Source: Planctomycetota bacterium (GTDB lineage Bacteria; Planctomycetota; B129-G9). From it: DNA of 10,735 bases. The DNA is taken from contig JAUXGI010000015.1 in NCBI GenBank assembly GCA_030622295.1, positions 1 to 10,735 on the forward strand, given 5' to 3'. The position numbers and the translations under genes are program-made. Under the pieces are notes generated by a model. The model was not told where the DNA came from, ran no database searches, and saw only the letters and a list, made by a program, of their open reading frames with translations. This document shows, piece by piece, positions 6,237-10,735 of this stretch (positions within the stretch are counted from its first letter, which is position 1; every line of letters begins with the position of its first letter).

Positions 6237-7757
6237 ATGATGGAGGACTCCGCAGATTCGCTTTCCGCAAAGGGGGCCAAACGCCTGGTCGTTGTCTCCA
6301 ACCGATTACCGTTCAAAAAGATCCGCCAAAAGGGCAAGGTCAAATGGGTCCGGTCCGCGGGAGGGTTGGTCACCGCACTGGATCCGGTACTTAGAAAAAC
6401 AGGGGGCGTATGGCTGGGTTGGGGGGGGGATACCCCCAGACAAGTTCATAATCGCAAGGTCAACTTTTACGATGCGGGAGAGGCGAAGTCGCCGGGTTTC
6501 GAAGGCAACTACGTAATAGGCGAAATACCGTTGAGCGAGGGAGAAATTCGCAACTACTATAGAGGTTTTGCAAACTCCGTCATCTGGCCTCTGTTTCATT
6601 ACTTCTTCGAAAAGTGTGATATAAATGCCGACCAGTGGAAATCTTATAAAGAGGTGAATCACATCTTCGCAAAAGCAATTGTGGATTTCGCCGGGCCTGA
6701 CGACCTTATCTGGCTGCAAGATTACCACCTGCTTCTGGTGCCCGAATACGTTCACAGAATGAGGCCGGACCTGAAAACACACCTTTTTATACACATACCC
6801 TTTCCGCATCACGAAATTCTGTCCGTTCTTCCGTGGCACGTCGAAATAATGGCGGGGGTGACCTACGCCGCGTCGGTCGGATTCCATGACAAGCAATACC
6901 TCGCCAACTTCCTTATCTCCGTTCAAAGGGCGGGTATTGGCAAGACGGACAGGTCGAATTCACTCATCCGGTTCGGGGAAGACAGAATATGCAGGCTTTA
7001 CGCGCACGGGATAAGCATAGATTTTGACCATTTCAATGCGGTCTCTCGTTCGGACGAAGCCCGGAAGCACACACACCGTCTGCGCAAGCGATGTGCCGGA
7101 AAGAAAATGGTGCTGGGCGTTGACAGGCTGGACTATTCCAAGGGAATCAAGGAACGCCTGTATGCAATCGAACACTGTCTTGAAGAACACCCGGAATTGC
7201 TGGAGAAAGTCGTCTTTTATCAGATAGCCGTTCCAAGTCGTCAAAATGTGAAGGAGTATCGCGCAATACGAAGTGATATCGAATCGTTGATAGGCAGAAT
7301 AAACGGCAGATTTTCCACGACGGCCTGGACGCCGATACACTATTTCTTCCGAACAGTGCCTTTCGCACAACTTGTGGCCACCTACCGCGCTGCTGATGTA
7401 GGGCTTGTGACTCCGCTCAGGGATGGGATGAACCTTGTTGCCAAGGAATACGTGGCGAGCCACAGCGATGAGGACGGAGTGTTGATCCTTTCCAGATTTG
7501 CCGGCGCCGCCCGTGAATTGAAGACGGGCGCGCTGCTCGTGAATCCTTATAGTGCCGAGGAGATAAGCAACGCCTTGTACCGGGCGCTGACCATGTCACC
7601 AAAAGACAGGCGACACAGGATGCGCCGCATGCGCCGCGTCGTGGAAAAAAACGACATAGATAACTGGTTGACGGCCTGCTGGTCGTCTTTTCATGGGGAA
7701 AATACTTCAATACATAAGAAAAAGCAAATCCCGAATACTGTTGGGGCTGGACTATGA
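6237..7757 (+). CDS. otsA: Alpha,alpha-trehalose-phosphate synthase (GT20)
   Basis: 506 residues. It joins glucose from a nucleotide sugar (UDP-glucose in most relatives; ADP- or GDP-glucose in some) to glucose-6-phosphate, giving trehalose-6-phosphate in the cytoplasm. GT20 landmarks are all present: VVVSNRLPF (18-26), SAGGL (40-44), WLQDYHLLL with D162 and H164 (Q replaces the commoner H just before the Asp), HIPFPHHE starting at H186, [11 protein letters not shown] (294-304) with phosphate/nucleotide-binding R297 and K302, and [10 protein letters not shown] (396-405) with D396 and E404. Family similarity seems to end at WSSF (482-485); residues 486-506 are read through the start of otsB and look like an arbitrary tail. 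The start could equally be the second Met at 6240. The gene is clearly poorer in G+C than its neighbours. It leads a four-gene operon behind the promoter at 6071-6099. Confidence 0.95.
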   Translation: MMEDSADSLSAKGAKRLVVVSNRLPFKKIRQKGKVKWVRSAGGLVTALDPVLRKTGGVWLGWGGDTPRQVHNRKVNFYDAGEAKSPGFEGNYVIGEIPLSEGEIRNYYRGFANSVIWPLFHYFFEKCDINADQWKSYKEVNHIFAKAIVDFAGPDDLIWLQDYHLLLVPEYVHRMRPDLKTHLFIHIPFPHHEILSVLPWHVEIMAGVTYAASVGFHDKQYLANFLISVQRAGIGKTDRSNSLIRFGEDRICRLYAHGISIDFDHFNAVSRSDEARKHTHRLRKRCAGKKMVLGVDRLDYSKGIKERLYAIEHCLEEHPELLEKVVFYQIAVPSRQNVKEYRAIRSDIESLIGRINGRFSTTAWTPIHYFFRTVPFAQLVATYRAADVGLVTPLRDGMNLVAKEYVASHSDEDGVLILSRFAGAARELKTGALLVNPYSAEEISNALYRALTMSPKDRRHRMRRMRRVVEKNDIDNWLTACWSSFHGENTSIHKKKQIPNTVGAGL

Positions 7758-8442
7758 CGGGACTCTCGTGGAGATATGTTCGAGACCCGGTGACGCCAGA
7801 CTTAGCCGTGAGCGCAGAGCCGTCCTCCGGGCCCTGCTCGCCCACGACGAATTCCTTCCCGTATTCATAAGCGGCAGAACTATCGCTGACCTGCTCCTCA
7901 TGCTTCGCCTTCCGCCCTGCTGGGCCGTGGGCGACCATGGCGCCGTCGTCAGGCAACCCGATGGGGAAAACCACCTGCTGGTTGCCGCGAGCAAACTTCA
8001 CAAACTTGACTGCCTGCGGGCGATGCTGACGGGAGTGTGCTCACACGATAGGATGTTGTGGCTTGAGAACAAGATGGCGTCCGTTGCACTGCATTACAGG
8101 GGGGTTCCGGCGCGCGAGGCCGCGGTCGCACTTGCACGGGCAAGGAAAATATGTCGGGAAAATTTTCGCAGAAGCATCGAGATAATGCCGATGAAAAAGG
8201 TAATCGAGTTTATCGTGCCCGGCGTTACAAAGGGCCGCGCGCTTGCGTATGTCCACCGGAAGATGGGAGGCCGGATGCCTGTTATGTACTTCGGCGACGA
8301 CACGACCGACTATAGCGCGATAGAATATGCCGAGAGACACGGACGCGCCGTGTTTGTCGGCCCAAGAAACAGAACCGCCGCTTCATGGCGTCTTCCGAAT
8401 CCCCAATCCGTTTATCAACTCCTGAGAGACCTTACCGAATAG
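7693..8442 (+). CDS. otsB: Trehalose-6-phosphate phosphatase
   Basis: 249 residues of the HAD phosphatase superfamily. It removes phosphate from trehalose-6-phosphate to give trehalose, the second step after OtsA. HAD motifs: LDYDGTL (19-25) with nucleophile D20 and acid/base D22, SGR (60-62), K180 in VTKGRAL, and GDDTTD (201-206) for Mg2+ binding. WAVGDHGAVVR and ENKMASVALHYR (the latter near 120) fit the cap region of OtsB. The length is normal. The ATG at 7693 lies 65 nt inside otsA and has no clear ribosome site. No later ATG precedes the DYDGTL motif, so this start is the best one and expression probably depends on otsA translation. A frameshift-made OtsA-OtsB fusion is an alternative reading. 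The DUF5752 gene follows within about 20 nt. Confidence 0.93.
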   Translation: MGKILQYIRKSKSRILLGLDYDGTLVEICSRPGDARLSRERRAVLRALLAHDEFLPVFISGRTIADLLLMLRLPPCWAVGDHGAVVRQPDGENHLLVAASKLHKLDCLRAMLTGVCSHDRMLWLENKMASVALHYRGVPAREAAVALARARKICRENFRRSIEIMPMKKVIEFIVPGVTKGRALAYVHRKMGGRMPVMYFGDDTTDYSAIEYAERHGRAVFVGPRNRTAASWRLPNPQSVYQLLRDLTE

Positions 8443-8460
8443 GGTGTGAGGACCTGCCGG

Positions 8461-9120
8461 ATGACCGTAGAACCATTCATTTTCAAGGATTGTGTCGCTC
8501 TGGAAAACCCGACGGGGATAAGAGCCGCCGGCCTGAGTGAGATGCAGGTTTGCATCAGGATGGTTGATGACAACGTGATATACAACCATATGATACTCTC
8601 GCATCTGCGGCAGCGGCACCAGCGATGGGAATACCCCAACGACTTCGCCAAGTGGGCGGCCTATTCTCTGAACGATTTCGTGGTCGCCGAGGCGCTGGCG
8701 AACTACTCCCCCTTCGAGTGCAAGGATATGGGCGTAATCCGCGATGATATCCTGGGCATCATCGACGAGCACGTGTGGAATCACGGCGGCCGGGAGGTCG
8801 TGCGGGAGGGACGGGAGTTCTACTTTAACGGCTGCACCACGCTCGCATTCGACGGCGCATACCGCGCCAACAACCTGTGGGAACTGCGCGACGGCCTGAA
8901 AAAAGCCAACCTGAGTTCAATCTACTACCACTATTTTGAAGCATTCACCAGGCAGGAAGGAGAGATAGACGACATTTCATTCTGGATAGAGCACAACTTC
9001 AACCTGCCGGGACTGGTGGAACAACTGCGCGGTTGGGACCTCTATTTCCTCAGTTTGGACGATCTCAGAAACAAGATAATCCGCGTCCTGAACCATTATC
9101 TGCCGAGGGACCCCGAGTGA
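8461..9120 (+). CDS. DUF5752 family protein
   Basis: 219 residues from ATG 8461. A GTG at 8446 would add five residues; GTGAGG at 8446-8451 reads better as the ribosome site of the ATG. The function is not known. The protein has an N-terminal segment with FIFKDCVALENPTG (8-21), a middle part rich in Trp and Tyr (RWEYPNDFAKWAAY) and a C-terminal half with LAFDGAYRANNLWELRDGL and SSIYYHYFEAFTR, the pattern I associate with DUF5752. No signal peptide, membrane helix or known catalytic motif is seen; many acidic and aromatic residues suggest a soluble helical protein. It is tied to treT by a 4-nt overlap and lies downstream of otsAB. DUF5752 genes are, as I recall, often next to treT or other sugar glycosyltransferases, so a role as TreT partner or regulator is plausible but inferred. 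Confidence 0.78.
   Translation: MTVEPFIFKDCVALENPTGIRAAGLSEMQVCIRMVDDNVIYNHMILSHLRQRHQRWEYPNDFAKWAAYSLNDFVVAEALANYSPFECKDMGVIRDDILGIIDEHVWNHGGREVVREGREFYFNGCTTLAFDGAYRANNLWELRDGLKKANLSSIYYHYFEAFTRQEGEIDDISFWIEHNFNLPGLVEQLRGWDLYFLSLDDLRNKIIRVLNHYLPRDPE
9105..9109 (+). promoter_or_regulatory. Ribosome binding site that sets the treT start
   Basis: GAGGG lies 7 nt before GTG 9117, whose sequence GTGA also contains the DUF5752 stop. Treating this GTG as the start removes a 28-residue, Pro/Gln-rich upstream extension (from an ATG at 9033) that is only the shadow of DUF5752 codons. Confidence 0.75.
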
Positions 9121-10355
9121 AAAACAGCACGCGAAACGGTATCGAGGCGTATGTGCCGCTGGTCGGCGAGCCGGTGGTCGCGCTGATTCGCAAACTGGCC
9201 GCGCGGCTGCAGGGCGTGCGCATGCTGAACATCAATTCCACCAAGAAGGGCGGTGGCGTGGTCGAGATTCTCGGACGCCTGGTGCCGCTTGCGCGCGGCC
9301 TGGGGATAGATATGCGATGGGAGACGATTCAGGGCACACGGCCCTTTTTCGCCACCACAAAGAAAATGCACAACGCCCTCCAGGGCAACCGGGTCGACTT
9401 CTCGGAGAAAGAATTACGATACTACGAACAGGTCAATAGGGACAACCTCGACAGGATAGACATGGATGTGGACTACGTCATCGTCCACGACCCGCAGCCC
9501 TGTCCGCTGGTGCAATACATCCCCGAAGGGGTGCCGAAGATATGGCGGTGCCATATAGATCTCTCACGGCCCGACAGAAAACTGTGGCACTACCTGCGGG
9601 AGTGGGTGAAACAGTACGACGCGAGCGTCTTTCACATCTCCGCATTCGCCCAGCAACTGCCGCACAAGCAGTTTCTCATACCGCCCTCGATCGACCCGCA
9701 CAGCGTGAAGAATCGGCCGGTTCCGCGCAAAACGGTACGCACAACCCTGATGCGATACGGCATCGACCCGCAAAGGCCTGTCATCCTGCAGGTATCGCGG
9801 TACGATCGCTTCAAGGACCCCATCGGCGTAATCGAGGCGTTCCTCATGGTTCGAAAGCATTACAACTGCCAGCTCGTGCTGGCGGGGGAACAGGCCGCGG
9901 ACGACCCGGAGGGCGCACAGGTTTACGAAGAAGTCCGTGCAATGGCCGACAAACACCCCGACGTTCACGCCCTCATGCTGTCCAGGGAAAACAACCATCA
10001 CAAGGTAAACTGTCTTCAGAGAGCGGCGACCATCATCATGCAGAAGTCCGTCAAGGAAGGATTCGGCCTGACGGTAACCGAAGGGATGTGGAAGGCAAGG
10101 CCCGTCATCGCCGGCGCTGTCGGGGGCATCACCGCGCAGATAACGGAGGGCTTAAACGGCTACCTGGTAAACTCGGTGGACGGAGCGGCGTATCGCTGCC
10201 GCTACCTCCTGACACGCGAGAAACGAATGAAAGAAATGGGACGCGCCGCGAAAAAGACCGTTCTGGAAAGGTTCCTCATCACGCGGCATCTGCGCGACTA
10301 CCTGGCGATGCTCCTGGCAATGAAGTACCCCAAGCACACCGCGATCGAGATGTAG
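9117..10355 (+). CDS. treT: Trehalose glycosyltransferring synthase (GT4)
   Basis: 412 residues from GTG 9117, close to the 412-415 of characterised Thermococcus and Pyrococcus TreT proteins. TreT joins glucose from ADP- or UDP-glucose to free glucose, giving trehalose in one step; the reaction is reversible in characterised archaeal forms. Visible TreT/GT4 features: VRMLNINSTKKGGGVVEIL (34-52), the acceptor-side glycine loop; FHNALQGN-like MHNALQGNRVDF; HDPQP (124-128); WRCHIDLS (143-150); PPSIDP; QVSRYDRFKDP with donor phosphate-binding R228 and K233; AGEQAADDPEGAQVYEE; and the retaining EX7E pair E314/E322 in KEGFGLTVTE. The start overlaps the DUF5752 stop by 4 nt. The stop is followed at once by a glgC relic. 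Close relatives such as trehalose phosphorylase share this fold, but the motif set favours TreT. Confidence 0.92.
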   Translation: MKNSTRNGIEAYVPLVGEPVVALIRKLAARLQGVRMLNINSTKKGGGVVEILGRLVPLARGLGIDMRWETIQGTRPFFATTKKMHNALQGNRVDFSEKELRYYEQVNRDNLDRIDMDVDYVIVHDPQPCPLVQYIPEGVPKIWRCHIDLSRPDRKLWHYLREWVKQYDASVFHISAFAQQLPHKQFLIPPSIDPHSVKNRPVPRKTVRTTLMRYGIDPQRPVILQVSRYDRFKDPIGVIEAFLMVRKHYNCQLVLAGEQAADDPEGAQVYEEVRAMADKHPDVHALMLSRENNHHKVNCLQRAATIIMQKSVKEGFGLTVTEGMWKARPVIAGAVGGITAQITEGLNGYLVNSVDGAAYRCRYLLTREKRMKEMGRAAKKTVLERFLITRHLRDYLAMLLAMKYPKHTAIEM

Positions 10356-10619
10356 GCCCGATACTCGCAGTCAACCACATATACGGCCTGCGCGAAAATG
10401 TTCAACTTTCACATGGACGGGAAGGCGGACGTTACGGTTGCCGCCATTGACGTGCCGGTGGTGGAAGGCACGACCGTCGGTTATGACCACGAAGAGGACA
10501 GGCGCTGCTTCAAGTACGTCAGCTCGGGCGGCATAGTCGTCATTCCCAAAGGCGAACGTATAGCACCGCCGCCGAAGAAGAAAACGCCCCGCGTGAGCGG
10601 CGAGGGGGTCAGACGCTGA
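10356..10619 (+). pseudogene. glgC: Decayed, internally deleted glgC copy
   Basis: A relic of an ADP-glucose pyrophosphorylase gene starting immediately after the treT stop. Block 1 (10356-10384) matches glgC 5106-5134 at 24 of 29 positions but reads AVNHIY where the intact gene has the catalytic AGDHVY. A gap of about 5 nt then breaks the frame. Block 2 (10406-10461) matches 5161-5216 at 55 of 56. Then 663 nt (221 codons) are missing, with the join beside CGTGCCGG, present at 5206-5213 and 5869-5876 in glgC. Block 3 (10474 to about 10566) matches 5891-5981 at 78 of 91. The end of GlgC is replaced by a tail whose last codons come from the repeat at 10602. A 73-codon open frame (10398-10619) spans blocks 2 and 3, but no ribosome site precedes it and both the ATP-binding loop and the beta-helix are missing. 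It cannot make a working enzyme. Confidence 0.9.
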
Positions 10620-10664
10620 GGATGCAAGAGCAGCCGAAGGCTGCCGGGAAAGGGTCTGACCCCC
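10602..10664. repeat. Hairpin-rich intergenic repeat, copy B (REP/MITE-like)
   Basis: It is bounded by a perfect 11-nt inverted pair, GGGGGTCAGAC (10604-10614) and GTCTGACCCCC (10654-10664), with the internal hairpin GCAGCC-GAA-GGCTGC (10630-10644). Its first 21 nt are identical to 2898-2918 (copy A). It is much shorter than copy A, lacking the heptamers and the AATCCGCC hairpin, so this may be nearer the basic unit. No coding capacity and no T-tract. Confidence 0.7.
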
Positions 10665-10674
10665 GGTCGCTCCA

Positions 10675-10730
10675 ATGTAGGGGACGGACTTTAGTCCGTC
10701 CCGGAACGGCCTAAAGGCCGTTCCCTACAT
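10675..10730. repeat. Perfect double-hairpin palindrome
   Basis: Outer arms ATGTAGGG (10675-10682) and CCCTACAT (10723-10730) enclose two hairpins: GACGGAC-TTTA-GTCCGTC (10683-10700) and AACGGCC-TAAA-GGCCGTT (10705-10722), joined by CCGG. Each can grow to a 9-bp stem by borrowing G/C pairs from the arms or linker, so the RNA or single-stranded DNA could form either a three-way junction or two side-by-side hairpins. It has the look of a dispersed intergenic repeat; only one copy is in view. Confidence 0.8.
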
Positions 10731-10735
10731 CCCGT

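Noticed and set aside
6179..6394. A short + strand open frame across the otsA start, including ATG 6233.
   Set aside because: It is out of frame with otsA, lies only one base past the ribosome site at its ATG and shows no family features.
9033..9116. Upstream ATG extending TreT by 28 residues.
   Set aside because: The stretch is in the shadow of DUF5752 codons and has no TreT similarity. GTG 9117 has a ribosome site and gives the family length.
10398..10619. A 73-codon open frame as a real small protein.
   Set aside because: It joins two distant pieces of GlgC, lacks the catalytic regions and has no ribosome site before its ATG, so it is treated as part of the relic.
10630..10644. Hairpin after the relic as a terminator of the trehalose operon.
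   Set aside because: No T-tract follows on either strand; it is better explained as the internal stem of repeat copy B.

Overview
The window is a gene-dense stretch (about 60% G+C by eye) with every supported gene on the + strand. It is a storage-glucan and trehalose locus of a bacterium. The protein families (two GH57 enzymes, DUF4912, bacterial-type GlgC, OtsA/OtsB, DUF5752, TreT) fit an uncultured, deep-branching or environmental lineage, but the sequence does not identify a phylum. No rRNA, tRNA, CRISPR array, transposase or replication origin was seen.

Layout. (1) 66-2915: a GH57 4-alpha-glucanotransferase/amylase-type enzyme followed 3 nt later by a DUF4912 protein, ending in a hairpin plus T-tract that looks like an intrinsic terminator. 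(2) 2916-3081: a short spacer packed with hairpins, heptamer repeats and a repeat sequence that recurs at the right end. (3) 3082-6022: a GH57 branching enzyme and, 28 nt on, glgC (ADP-glucose pyrophosphorylase) behind a strong ribosome binding site. (4) 6023-6236: an AT-richer spacer with a near-consensus sigma70-type promoter (TTGAAA, 17 nt, TATAAT). (5) 6237-10355: otsA, otsB (65-nt overlap), a DUF5752 gene and treT (4-nt overlap), read as one trehalose operon. (6) 10356-10735: a decayed, internally deleted glgC copy starting directly after the treT stop codon, then a second copy of the spacer repeat and a perfect double-hairpin palindrome.

How the genes fit together. GlgC makes ADP-glucose. 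The GH57 branching enzyme introduces alpha-1,6 branches into alpha-glucan and the other GH57 enzyme rearranges or shortens glucan chains. OtsA and OtsB make trehalose in two steps through trehalose-6-phosphate, while TreT makes (or reversibly cleaves) trehalose in one step from an NDP-glucose and glucose. No glycogen synthase (GlgA) lies in the window, so GlgC may feed a glgA elsewhere, TreT, or both.

I did not find a clearly new multi-gene system. The most unusual points are: the mosaic glgC relic, whose blocks differ strongly in similarity to the intact gene; a repeat that supplies the last five codons and the stop to two unrelated reading frames; two complete trehalose routes in one operon with an uncharacterised DUF5752 protein coupled to treT; and a marked G+C dip over otsA.
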